From: Pedobacter foliorum
Lineage (GTDB): Bacteria; Bacteroidota; Bacteroidia; Sphingobacteriales; Sphingobacteriaceae
Reading direction: 5' to 3'
Assembly (NCBI RefSeq): GCF_013266735.1
Contig: NZ_JABSNU010000005.1
Span: 62,001-126,000, forward strand
DNA length: 64,000 nt
Position numbers and translations under genes: made by a program. Below, one piece after another: positions 28,454-38,500 of this stretch (within the stretch, counting starts at the first letter, position 1; each line of letters starts with the position of its first letter). The notes under the pieces are model-generated. The model saw nothing but the letters and a program-made list of their open reading frames with translations. It ran no database searches and was not told the DNA's origin.

Positions 28454-30901
28454 ATGTTAAACTTTAACGTTAAGCAAGCTTGTTTTTTATTATTTATCCT
28501 GACAGGTTTGTTCTCAACCTCTTTCGCGCAAAACAATACGGGTATCATCCTAAAAGGTATCATTAGAAATACGAACAATGAAGTTGTAGTTGGTGCAACT
28601 TTGTTTTTAAAGAAGGCTAGTGATGGGCAGGTAATTAAACAAACACTGAGCGATAATGAGGGAGGCTTTTCATTTACGTCTTCAACAACCGGAACTTATT
28701 TAGTTTCTGTGAGTTATTTAGGTGCGCTCGCTTACCAGAGTGACCTATTGAAATTAGCAGAAAATATGGATTTGGGTGTCATTAGACTTGAAACCACTGC
28801 CCGCAGTTTAAAGGAAGTTGTTATTCAAAGTTCCGGTAATAAACCTCTTATCAAAATCGAGGGCAGAAAAATGATTTATAACATAGAGAAAAGTATAACT
28901 GAGCAAGGTACAAATGCATTGGAAGCACTAAAAAAAACGCCTGGATTAATTGTTAATCAAGACAATACAGTCACACTGAATGGATCAAGTGGCGCCCTGG
29001 TGATGATTAATGGCAGACAAACCTATTTGCAGGCAGAGGAGCTGGCCCAACTGCTGAAATCTATGTCGGCATCCGACTTAAAGTCGATTGAAGTTATTAA
29101 AAACCCTTCGGCCGAATATGATGCTACAGGGACAGGAGGTATTGTTAATCTTGTACTTCAAAAATCAATTGCCGAAGGTTTTAACGGAAGTATCAATAAT
29201 GGCATTGCGTATGGTATTACCATGAAGCAAAATACCAATATGAATCTTAATTTCCGAAAAGGAAAAGTAAATATGTTCGGCAGTTACAATCATAATTTTG
29301 GACATTTTGCAATGGATTACGACAATGACAGAACAACCAATGGAAAGGTCTATCTGAATTCTAACCATGACATAGATAAAAAACACAGCATAGGATCAAC
29401 CCTCGGAGCAGATTACGCAATAGATACCACCAAAACACTTGGTATAGTCATAAATGCTAACTTTTCTGGCGGTGGTGGCCTGATTATTCCGGTTACAAAT
29501 ATCTATGATCAGGCAACAGGCGATCTTTTACAAATGCTTAGAAGCCAAAGTAGTTATCCAGATCAGAAGGCACACCGATACAATACCAATTTAAATTACA
29601 GGTACAAGGGCAGTAACAATACCAGTCTTGATATTGATGCAGACTATGGGATCTTTGATGCATCTACTAAAAACCTGAGCACTAACACTTTTTATTTACC
29701 TGATGGAACATTCCAGTCCGCTAACAATTTCCTTGTGGCCAATAGCCGGGACATCAAATTATATGCAGTTAAAGCCGACTATGGCTTTCCTATTTGGAGC
29801 GGAAAAATGTTAGTTGGCACAAAATTTTCTAACGTAAATGCTAACAATGTATTTAATCAGTATGATATGAATGGCAGCGATAATGTGATCGATATCAACC
29901 TGTCCAATACTTTTAAATATAAGGAACAAATAAGCGCTGGATACCTGAAATATGAAGCACCAATTACTGATAACCTGAGCATGGATGTGGGAGTAAGATT
30001 GGAAAATACACATTCTCAGGGTGACTTACAGCCGCGTAAAGGCAGCAGCCAGTTACCAACATCAGTAGTTCGAAATTACCTTGATGTCTTTCCTACGGCT
30101 GCAATTACTTATAAAACCACACAATCCGGTACTTATAATTTAAGTTTTTCACGCCGCGTTGACCGCCCTGCCTACAATAACCTGAATCCATTTTCATACC
30201 CTGTAGATGAACTTTCTTATTGGAAGGGTAATCCGTTTCTACAGCCACAGTATGCTAATACTTTGGCACTCCAGTATAGTTACAAAAGGACTACGATAGC
30301 TACTAGTTACACCCATACAAGTGATATCAGCAGCTCAATTACTGAAGTTATGGAGGGAAATATAATCAATATGGTGCCAAGAAATATTGGATTTCAGAAC
30401 AATCTGAATCTGACCGTAACCCAGCAGCTAACAATGGCAAAATGGTGGAATATGAGCCTCACCGGCATAGGATACCGTTTGGAGAATAAAGTTGGAACTG
30501 TAGAGTATGGAAACTATAGCCGCAGTCGTTTTATTGGTGCCATTAATATTCAACAGAGCTTTAACCTGCCCGGTCATATTAATGCAGAGGTTACAGGTGT
30601 GGTTAACTCGAAAAGGATAAGTGGACTGAATACTTATATAAAGGGTAATTCGCAGATTGACCTTGGTTTGCAAAAGAATTTAATGAACGATAAGGCAACC
30701 CTTAGGCTGGCGGCTTCTGATATATTGAGGACAAATAGATACAATACAGATACCCAATTAAACAATTTATTGCTTCTTACAACCTATGTGGGCGAAACCC
30801 GTCAGCTACGAATAAATTTTACCTATAGGTTTGGTAACAGTAAGATTAAAACGAAAGACAGTCGTGAGTCGGGCTTAGAAAACGAATCACAGCGACTGTA
30901 A
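28454..30901 (+). CDS. Outer-membrane beta-barrel receptor-like protein (TonB-receptor-like)
   Basis: An 815-aa protein when started at ATG 28454, which gives a clean signal peptide (MLNFNVKQACFLLFILTGLF, cleaved after FAQ); ATG 28415 would add 13 residues. An N-terminal carboxypeptidase-regulatory-like domain (GIIRNTNNEVVVGATLFLKK) is followed by a plug-like region (YNIEKSITEQGTNALEALK, TGTGGIVNLVLQK). A large outer-membrane beta-barrel of the OMP_b-brl_3 type comes next. The usual TonB box and SusC motifs are weak, and no SusD partner is adjacent. It is divergent from the heme-fusion gene and convergent with the GH10 gene. Ligand is unknown. Confidence 0.82.
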   Translation: MLNFNVKQACFLLFILTGLFSTSFAQNNTGIILKGIIRNTNNEVVVGATLFLKKASDGQVIKQTLSDNEGGFSFTSSTTGTYLVSVSYLGALAYQSDLLKLAENMDLGVIRLETTARSLKEVVIQSSGNKPLIKIEGRKMIYNIEKSITEQGTNALEALKKTPGLIVNQDNTVTLNGSSGALVMINGRQTYLQAEELAQLLKSMSASDLKSIEVIKNPSAEYDATGTGGIVNLVLQKSIAEGFNGSINNGIAYGITMKQNTNMNLNFRKGKVNMFGSYNHNFGHFAMDYDNDRTTNGKVYLNSNHDIDKKHSIGSTLGADYAIDTTKTLGIVINANFSGGGGLIIPVTNIYDQATGDLLQMLRSQSSYPDQKAHRYNTNLNYRYKGSNNTSLDIDADYGIFDASTKNLSTNTFYLPDGTFQSANNFLVANSRDIKLYAVKADYGFPIWSGKMLVGTKFSNVNANNVFNQYDMNGSDNVIDINLSNTFKYKEQISAGYLKYEAPITDNLSMDVGVRLENTHSQGDLQPRKGSSQLPTSVVRNYLDVFPTAAITYKTTQSGTYNLSFSRRVDRPAYNNLNPFSYPVDELSYWKGNPFLQPQYANTLALQYSYKRTTIATSYTHTSDISSSITEVMEGNIINMVPRNIGFQNNLNLTVTQQLTMAKWWNMSLTGIGYRLENKVGTVEYGNYSRSRFIGAINIQQSFNLPGHINAEVTGVVNSKRISGLNTYIKGNSQIDLGLQKNLMNDKATLRLAASDILRTNRYNTDTQLNNLLLLTTYVGETRQLRINFTYRFGNSKIKTKDSRESGLENESQRL

Positions 30902-30977
30902 GGTTTTGGAATGAGCTAAATTATAAGGATAATAATCTGATATAATACACTTTGCATAGTTGTATTAAACACAAAAT

Positions 30978-32081
30978 TTAAAACTTAACTACATTCCAGT
31001 AAGCAGCCTTAGGTTGCAGGTCTTTATCAAATAACAGAGGATAGTTTTTACGACCACGCACCGGAAAGTTATCCAGCCAGCTGTACCGATCGGATAAATT
31101 CCAGAACGTGACACCGGTTATAGATCCCTTGTATTGCCTGAAGATCTGGAAGAAATTAGCGTACTGATTGGCTTGCAGTTTCTGAAGCTCAGGACTGAAG
31201 CCAGAAGCGCCCTCCGCACCTGCGTTTTCAGGAATGTTGCCATCTGTATATATCGATACATCCAGTTCCGTAACCTGTACTTTAATACCAAGATCGGCAT
31301 ACTGCTGTATCGCCGCTCCGAGCATTTCTTTTGAGGGATCTTTGATAGACCAGTGCCCCTGCAATCCAACAGCATGAACCGGAACGCCCGCATCTATCAA
31401 TTTCTTTAACAACTTAAAAATTCGTTGCCTTTTCTCTGGGGATTCGGTATTGTAATCATTATAAAACAATATAGCTTTGGGGTCTGCTTCATGAGCATAT
31501 TCAAAGGCTTTAGCAATAAAGTCTTCACCACAAATCTGGTACCAGAGGGAGTTACGCAGAAACTCCTTCGGATTATCCGAAACCGCTTCATTAACCACAT
31601 CCCAAGCGTAAATTTTGCCTTTGTAACGACCAACTACAGCTTTAATATGTTCTTTCAGCCGCCCAAGTAACACTTCCTTAGTTACCAAATTTCCGGCCTT
31701 ATCATAAAACATCCATTTGGGCACCTGCGAATGCCAGCATAGGTTATGCCCTCTAACTTTCAGTCCGTTTGCTACCGCAAAATTGACTATGGCATCAGCG
31801 CCGGTCCATTCATAACGGTCTTCCTGCGGATGAATAGGCCCCATTTTCATGGCATTTTCCGCAGTAAGGCTATTGAAATGCGTTAAAATTAACCTGCGTT
31901 GAGCAGAATCCTTCAATTGCTGTGGTGTAACTGCAACCCCAATAGGGAAATAGCTGCTGTAATAGTCTTTCAGCCCCTTTTCAACCGGAACATTTTGCTG
32001 TGCAGTCAGTTTATTAGGATTGAACAAGCATACAAGTGCCAGCGTAGCAAGGTAGATTCCTATATTTGGGTTTAATTTCAT
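30978..32081 (-). CDS. Endo-1,4-beta-xylanase, GH10
   Basis: A 367-aa secreted enzyme with signal peptide (cleavage near LTAQQ). It hydrolyses internal beta-1,4 links of xylan. The family 10 TIM-barrel motifs are complete: GHNLCWHSQ (111-119), WDVVNEAV with acid/base E165, and QVTELDVSIY with nucleophile E272. WNLSDRYSWL near the C-terminus forms the substrate cleft. Length fits a single catalytic domain with no carbohydrate-binding module. A candidate TAnnTTTG promoter lies 70 bp upstream. There is no adjacent xylan operon, so it may supply oligosaccharides to uptake systems elsewhere. Confidence 0.95.
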   Translation of the reverse strand: MKLNPNIGIYLATLALVCLFNPNKLTAQQNVPVEKGLKDYYSSYFPIGVAVTPQQLKDSAQRRLILTHFNSLTAENAMKMGPIHPQEDRYEWTGADAIVNFAVANGLKVRGHNLCWHSQVPKWMFYDKAGNLVTKEVLLGRLKEHIKAVVGRYKGKIYAWDVVNEAVSDNPKEFLRNSLWYQICGEDFIAKAFEYAHEADPKAILFYNDYNTESPEKRQRIFKLLKKLIDAGVPVHAVGLQGHWSIKDPSKEMLGAAIQQYADLGIKVQVTELDVSIYTDGNIPENAGAEGASGFSPELQKLQANQYANFFQIFRQYKGSITGVTFWNLSDRYSWLDNFPVRGRKNYPLLFDKDLQPKAAYWNVVKF

Positions 32082-32150
32082 CTGTTTAATGGTGGTTTAT
32101 TTGTTCTTCTTTATCTAGATTTGCCATTCTTTTAAGGAATAAGTGGTATT

Positions 32151-32158
32151 CAAATATA
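32151..32158 (-). promoter_or_regulatory. Candidate -7 box (TATATTTG) of the GH10 gene
   Basis: On the minus strand TATATTTG matches TAnnTTTG, 70 bp upstream of the ATG. A TTTG -33-like element lies 15 bp further upstream (32174-32177), slightly closer than usual. Confidence 0.45.
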
Positions 32159-32201
32159 CATTACTTCTTAATTCAAAAATAATCTATTGCGAAGCCTACA
32201 A

Positions 32202-32774
32202 ATGGACAATCTTTTAAAATATATTCATTCGTTAACGGAATTCTCTGAGCAAAGTTGGGAATTGCTACAACCTGCATTATCCAAGAGAGAGTTTAAGAAG
32301 AATGACTTTCTGCTTCAAGAGGGAAATATCTGCAATTCGTTGTTTTACATTGAATCTGGCTACTGCAAGAGTTATTATAACATAGATGGGACTATCAAAA
32401 ACACAGGTTTTTTCTTTGAAAATGATATAGCAACAAATATCAATAGCTTTGGAAGCGAAGAAAAATCAGAATTTAATATCATTGCCTGCGAGCCATTAAC
32501 AGTAATAGTTTTTAACAAACAAAAGTTATTTGAAGCTGCAAAGCAAGCTCGAGAAATTGAGGCTTTAGGGCGTAGCTGCATACGTTTGTTCGCATCAAAA
32601 CAAGAAGAATTTTCGAACTTATTCAAACTTTATACAGCACAGGAACGTTTAAATTACTTAGAAGTCAATCACCCAAGCATCCTGCAAAGAGTATCACTTT
32701 CACAATTAGCATCATTTCTTGGTGTAGCAAGGGAAACATTAAGTAGGATAAGAAAACGGCGAAACCTTCGGTAG
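32202..32774 (+). CDS. Crp/Fnr family transcriptional regulator
   Basis: A 190-aa regulator starting at ATG 32202; the TTG at 32187 is less likely. The N-terminal cyclic-nucleotide-binding-like beta-roll spans about 5-115 (FKKNDFLLQEGNICNSLFYI). The C-terminal helix-turn-helix (about 150-188) has LSQLASFLGVARETLSRIRK. The region before the helix-turn-helix is short, as in many Bacteroidota Crp-like proteins. Residues needed for cAMP binding are not evident, so the ligand is uncertain. The VOC gene 74 bp downstream is a plausible target or operon partner. Confidence 0.88.
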   Translation: MDNLLKYIHSLTEFSEQSWELLQPALSKREFKKNDFLLQEGNICNSLFYIESGYCKSYYNIDGTIKNTGFFFENDIATNINSFGSEEKSEFNIIACEPLTVIVFNKQKLFEAAKQAREIEALGRSCIRLFASKQEEFSNLFKLYTAQERLNYLEVNHPSILQRVSLSQLASFLGVARETLSRIRKRRNLR

Positions 32775-32848
32775 TTTTGTGACGATTGTCACAGGACTAG
32801 ATCATATGTTTTTTTGAACTTTGCTTATAATAAAATTAAGTAAACGTT

Positions 32849-33277
32849 ATGAATATGGAGACAAACAATCAATTGCTGAGAAAAATTGACGAAGAAACCA
32901 ACATCCTAACTTGGTTTGAAATTCCTGTATCCGACATTGAAAGGGCAAAAACCTTTTACGAAACGATTCTGGATATTGAAATGGTTAAAAGAACAGATGG
33001 AAACGAAGAAGCTGTTTTCTTTCCGTTTAATCCGAATGTAATACAAGCAACATCTGGGAGGGTAACCGGTGTATTGTCCAAATCCGAAAGAAATAGCCCG
33101 TCATCGCAAGGCACATTAATTTATATTAATGCAAGTCCAAGTATACAAACAGTCCTTGATAAAGTAGAGCAGGCAGGAGGGAAGGTTATCTCACCTAAAA
33201 TACAGATTCCGCCAGGGTTTATTGCCGTAATTATTGACTCAGAAGGAAACAGAGTTGGACTACATGCTGAAAAATAA
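32849..33277 (+). CDS. VOC (glyoxalase/bleomycin resistance) family protein
   Basis: A 142-aa cytoplasmic protein with two beta-alpha-beta-beta-beta halves. The first starts NILTWFEIPVSDIERAKTFYE and the second has GTLIYINASPSIQTVLDKVE. It ends with DSEGNRVGLHAEK, the usual family terminus. VOC proteins bind metals and act as lyases, isomerases, dioxygenases or antibiotic-binding proteins; the reaction here is unknown. Either ATG 32849 or 32855 may start it. It follows the Crp-type regulator on the same strand. Confidence 0.85.
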   Translation: MNMETNNQLLRKIDEETNILTWFEIPVSDIERAKTFYETILDIEMVKRTDGNEEAVFFPFNPNVIQATSGRVTGVLSKSERNSPSSQGTLIYINASPSIQTVLDKVEQAGGKVISPKIQIPPGFIAVIIDSEGNRVGLHAEK

Positions 33278-33409
33278 TTCATCATTAAAATTCTATAGAA
33301 AAGAGGAGTAACTGAATGTGCTCCCGCAAGCATTTTGTTTCGACTTTGAATCAGTCCAGCACCAATCAAAGTTAAGTCCACCTTGAGTCAACCTTTTTCC
33401 TAGTAAAAC

Positions 33410-33442
33410 GTGGACTCAACGTGGACTCACTGTGGACTGACT
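33410..33442. repeat. Three tandem 11-bp repeats
   Basis: GTGGACTCAAC, GTGGACTCACT and GTGGACTGACT lie end to end. Related but inverted fragments (AAGTCCACC, TTGAGTCAACC) occur just upstream at about 33374-33393. The block sits between the VOC stop and the convergent cassette 2 Fn3 stop at 33453. Function is unknown. Confidence 0.6.
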
Positions 33443-33452
33443 ATTGTTTACT

Positions 33453-35546
33453 TTATAGTTTTGAGGGGACCATCGCTGATGTTTTACTGTTTTTAAATAC
33501 AGCCTTTATTCCATATTTAGCAGCTGTATTTGTATCAGTAAAAGCAGTCAGATTTCCATCTACAGAATCAAATTGTGTTAGTCCGCTTCCGTTGTCTTTA
33601 TAGATGACATAATATGCTACCTCACCCTTTTTTGGTTTCTGCCAGGAAAGCGTGTTTTTGTTGTCTTTCATAATTACGGTAAAATGTTCTGGCACTGCGC
33701 TGTCGGTTGCATAAACAAATACCTGGAGTGGAAAGCTAATCTCCGACCATTTATTGTTTTGATCGACCGTAACTACCGCATATTCGTAATTACTACTTTC
33801 CTGTACCAAGCTATCTTTATAGCTTAAAACCGTTAGAGGAACATTGGCAATCGTATTCCAAACAGTGTCTCGGGCAATACGCCTCAATAGTTTAGTCGAT
33901 TTACTATCCCTTGCTGGGGGTAACACCCAACTTAAGGTTACACCTCCATTGCTTACTGAATAATCTTTAATTACAGGCGAAGGTGTTTTTACCAATTTTG
34001 GCCGGATGGCAGTAACGATTTCTGAAAAGGGACTATGGTTATTGTTTCCATCAACCGCAACGATCCGATAATAGACCTCTTTATTAAGTACACTTTTATC
34101 CAACGTATCGGCAAACATGGTATCACGTACAAAGTCAGAGGAGATAGGAGAAAAAGACGCAGTTTTATGGTTAGCAGCAAAAATGCGATAACCTTGAATA
34201 TTATCATTATAATCTATATTCCAGTGAAGTTTTACGATTCCGGTGGTATCAACAACCGCCTTTAAACCTGTTGGGGGGAGCGGAGGGATGCTATCGTATG
34301 CAAACACATATTGAACATTGGAACCTGAATAGTTACCTGATGTATCTACAGCTAAAACCTGGTAGTAGGAACCAGCAACTAAATTCACTTTTTCATCAAT
34401 GAATTCATTTCGGTTTGCGGGTAACATTTTCTCAGTGATGTATTCATCAAGCAAATCTATAGCCTTACCTTTTCTGACGATAAAGCCTGCGATGGGGCGA
34501 TGCTCCGTATTATCCTGAAGCCAATTCAGTTTCACTTTTTTACCGCCTAACACCGTAGCCGATAAATAACCTTTAGGGGGAGCAGTTAAGTTTTGTGCCA
34601 TGCCCGACACGGTTGGCGCGTAGTAACTGGTGTCGGCAAATGCATCTATGCCATTAATCCGATAATAATACTTCTTATAATTGACAACAGAATCTACAAA
34701 AAGGAAGGTCGAGCTGCTGTCTAACCGATTAAAAACTACTGGCTTGTCATTAATTTTTGAGAATTTCTTTCCATCAGTACCACGTTCAATATTATAAGAA
34801 GTAAAGGTGTTGTAAACCCCGTCATTGGGAATTAAGATGTGAATGGCTTTGTCTTTACTTTTAGCTAGTACATTTCTGGGCGCTAATTTTTCGGCCTTTG
34901 ATGATCCAGGAACCATGTAAAATGCTGTATCAACCACAAAAATACCAGGAGCTTTATCACTCAGGTATACCCGATAGGCGTATTTGTACTTTTCGTTTAC
35001 CTTTAACCTATCTGTACAACGTTGGCCAAGTGCATTTGCAGCAAGGGTATCCATATCTGATGCCAGCATGGCCATGGTATATTTGTTTTCGAACTCCATA
35101 CTCGCATCCATAAGTTCCGTTTGATTTTTAGTACTTGGTGATGCAATGCTTGCATTCCCAAAAAGTGCTTCCGCTGCTAACAGCAACGAATTGTTATTCT
35201 GGTTTTTCAAAACTGATTGTTGAAAATAATCTTTTCCCCATGGTTTGATCGGCTGTTGTAATATAGGTTCCCAGCCTTTGCCAAGCGGCTTATTGTTTTC
35301 GTCCAAAATAATCCGGTCAATTTTGATACCTAATTTATTGGCCAATAACCACACCCCAGAATGGTTAATTGCCCATCTTAGCACTATCCTGTTGTCGTAA
35401 GCCTTAACTTTTAAAAAGATGTTGCCTATAATTTTCTCATTAGCGGTGTCTGCTTTTATCACCTGTGCCTTAGCCTTTAAATTTATAATAATACACAGTA
35501 AAAGGCTGATTAATATTGCTCTAAAGGGGTCTATAGATACTTTCAT
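33453..35546 (-). CDS. Secreted fibronectin type III-like protein (cassette 2, gene 4)
   Basis: A 697-aa exported protein (signal peptide ends LKAKAQ). An N-terminal domain has RIVLRWAINHSGVWLLANKLG and a GIKIDRIIL strand. At least four fibronectin-III-like domains follow, marked by VKLNWLQDN, VKLHWNIDY, VTLSWVLPP and NTLSWQKPKK, each followed by a GYRIF- or YVIYK-like strand. It begins 2 bp after the TANFOR giant stop, so the two are translationally coupled. It fills the same fourth position as the protein at 21051-23030, with modest similarity. A structural or binding partner of the giant is inferred. Confidence 0.75.
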   Translation of the reverse strand: MKVSIDPFRAILISLLLCIIINLKAKAQVIKADTANEKIIGNIFLKVKAYDNRIVLRWAINHSGVWLLANKLGIKIDRIILDENNKPLGKGWEPILQQPIKPWGKDYFQQSVLKNQNNNSLLLAAEALFGNASIASPSTKNQTELMDASMEFENKYTMAMLASDMDTLAANALGQRCTDRLKVNEKYKYAYRVYLSDKAPGIFVVDTAFYMVPGSSKAEKLAPRNVLAKSKDKAIHILIPNDGVYNTFTSYNIERGTDGKKFSKINDKPVVFNRLDSSSTFLFVDSVVNYKKYYYRINGIDAFADTSYYAPTVSGMAQNLTAPPKGYLSATVLGGKKVKLNWLQDNTEHRPIAGFIVRKGKAIDLLDEYITEKMLPANRNEFIDEKVNLVAGSYYQVLAVDTSGNYSGSNVQYVFAYDSIPPLPPTGLKAVVDTTGIVKLHWNIDYNDNIQGYRIFAANHKTASFSPISSDFVRDTMFADTLDKSVLNKEVYYRIVAVDGNNNHSPFSEIVTAIRPKLVKTPSPVIKDYSVSNGGVTLSWVLPPARDSKSTKLLRRIARDTVWNTIANVPLTVLSYKDSLVQESSNYEYAVVTVDQNNKWSEISFPLQVFVYATDSAVPEHFTVIMKDNKNTLSWQKPKKGEVAYYVIYKDNGSGLTQFDSVDGNLTAFTDTNTAAKYGIKAVFKNSKTSAMVPSKL

Positions 35547-35548
35547 GA

Positions 35549-38500
35549 TTAACGCATTTTAAGATTTATTTTTGGTGACTGTATCGTTGGGGCAATTTGG
35601 ATGCTGGCAGGTTGACTTATGCCTTTAACCTGATCCATAAAAACACCTGCTCTGGCCACAATATCAGGCGGATAACCCAGATTTTTCTTTGATTGTATTA
35701 CCCGAAGAGCTTGATTAGTGACCAGAACTGCACCTTGACCGCTTTGATGATGTATGGTTTGGTCTAGGGTAAATACATATTTGTTAGCTGAATTAAGTAA
35801 AATATTTCTATTCGTGTTTACAAAATTAGCTGACATTATTGCTGTTGCATTTTGAGCAGCCATCACAATTGTGTTGACCTTGTTTTTCTCAGTTTTTTCG
35901 GGATCAGTACTAAAATCTTCAGCATAGGAGCCCTCAGCCGGTGGAATGCCGTAATTGTTATCATTGTAGTTTACATCAAACTGATCGGGAGGCATGATGG
36001 CGCTCAACCTTGGAAAAGATGGATCTGTATAGCTGCCTATGCCTCCGGTTATCGCATTCCAAGGTATATTGAGCAATTTGAGGTCTAAAGTTCGGTTCTC
36101 ACCAAAGGCTTCAGTTACAAAACGATCCAATATATTGTTGAGATCAGTTACGCTTCTTCCATGATCATATACCATGTTTTTATAATCTCTTGCCAGTTTA
36201 GCTGCGGTGTTGCTGTTACCTAAATTTGGGAAAACATCACCTAAAGTCCAGTTTCCATCATCTAAAGCATTAAAATACTCAGGCCCTTCAAATTCGTAAT
36301 GCACTTTGAATGCTGTTATAGATTTGGTTTCTTCGTTAAACCATTTAAATGCCTCCAGATTCTGGCTAATGTCTTTTCTGATGTCGGCTTCCATGTCACC
36401 TACCTTCAGTTTTCTTATTTTCAGTCCATTGTATTTGTCTTCAAAAGTTCTGTATTTACCGGTATTAAAATACCACGAAAACACATCGCGCTCTCCAGAT
36501 CCCATTCGTAAACCGCTTTTAATAATATTCCGTTTGCTAGTGATGACATCGCCGCCAGCGGTAAGTGCATCACCCTCCATTTTTAAAACATCAATAGCCA
36601 TTAATTTAGTTCCTGCTACCTGAGGTTCAGGAGATGGATTTATCGGATCGCCTTTAACATAGAAACGGATAGCGTAGTTTTGATTCGGTAAAAGACTTGT
36701 GGGTAATTTAAAAGTCCAATTTGTAGGATCCGCATTTTGTATTGGTAAGTCTATTTTATTAGTTTCAGCATTTCCGCTGCCCATATTTACGATGCGTACT
36801 CTTGTTTTAGGATTGTTTAAGTCTAAACCGAAGGAGCTGGCGTCGTAGCCTCTGTTTAATTTAAGGTAGGCTGTATTGTCATTTAATACACCAAATGGCA
36901 ATGTTTTGTGGCGGTGTACAGGCATAATGTCGACCAAGTTTTCTAGAGATATTTTCTTTGGTCCTTTATCTGTTTTAAATACAATATCTTTTTTGTCGAC
37001 GTAAACAGGGCCAAAAAAGCCAAGGTTACCCGTTTTTACATATTGAAATTGGGATTCGCTTAGTATATCTTTTTTAGCCGATTGATCAGCTTTTCGCTCT
37101 GTGGCACTTCTTTTATCGTCCTCGTAGGTTAGATCAGGAAAGTATTTAACCTTTGCTTCAACATTAACTTCAAACTCAGTATCTGGTTTAAGAAGTGGTA
37201 AATTTGGCTTTAGCGCTAATTTATAGATTGGACCATTGTAATACATTGACTTGTTTTCTGGCATTGCATTCTCGCCAACGGCCAAACCAAAATCATTGAT
37301 GCTAAAGACCGGTTGATTACCTTCTTTTAAAGAAATTGTTACATATTCCTTTCTGAAGCGAAACAGATCGTACTTGACCGCCTTAATGTTGCCATCGTTA
37401 TCTGTTGAAGTTATGGGTACAATAAAATCTTTATTTAAGGGATAATTAAAAGATACAGTAGGTGAAGCCAGTGTACTTACTTCGCCTCCGTCCGGATAGA
37501 TGTCGGAGATGAGTTTAAGTTCACGTGAGTCTTGTTTGTCGTCACAAATGGTTCCGACTACAAATCGGATATTAAAGCGACCAGATATTAATCCATCTAA
37601 AACGGCAAATCTGCCTCCCAGTGTTCCCCGTACATAAAGTGGGGCAGGGCCACCCAATTCGGCCGAAGCACCTAAACCAGCTCGTATAAATTCTATTTGT
37701 TTCTTAATCCCAAAAACATTGATGTTTACACCACAGGCTGCTTCGGCACCAACGTAGGCTTGCCCGCGTGCGTACCATGAACCGGCCGGTTGATCACATT
37801 CGGGTTTATCCCTTTGTAATATACTTACATCAAAACCGATGCCCGCATATATACTGGCATAAAATATTAGAAACTTAGGGTTTGCTTTAATTTCGGTAAG
37901 TGCGCCGAATATCATTCCTTTACCGGTGACAGCTGCGTCTTCGTCGCGTGTTTTTTTAACTTGCGAATATTCTATTTGATCAAAACTACCTTCTTCGTCG
38001 GTATTTTTTTTCTCAACCCCCATGATTTCGAGTATGCGATCTGGTATTTTTGGCATAGGATCAATTGGATTTCCCATTTGGAAATAGGCATCTGATTTGA
38101 TGAAACCATTTAAAAAACTAATGCTATTAGGTTGAAAAGGCCTTGGCCTTCCCATTCTAAAATACCAGAGTGTTCCCTCCTTGGATTGTGAATTAATTGC
38201 TAAAGTATTTTCTATGTAAAACTCTAGCATTCCTTTGGCTGATACCAAAGGAGCACTTCTGGGGAATGCCATATCATAATCAAATTCGGCTCTAAACGTA
38301 TGAAATAGGTTGTTAATCATTTTTATTTCTAAAAGCATATTTGCTTGTGCCAAAGCGTTTTCATAACGCTCTAAGAAGGAACCACCTGCACCACTTAAGA
38401 TGCTGGCCTTTCCGGCCAGATTGAATTTATCAAAGCCACCATTGTTATTGAAAGCAATTTCCATAGATAACAATCCTTCTAAAGTAGACCGGCTGCTTAA

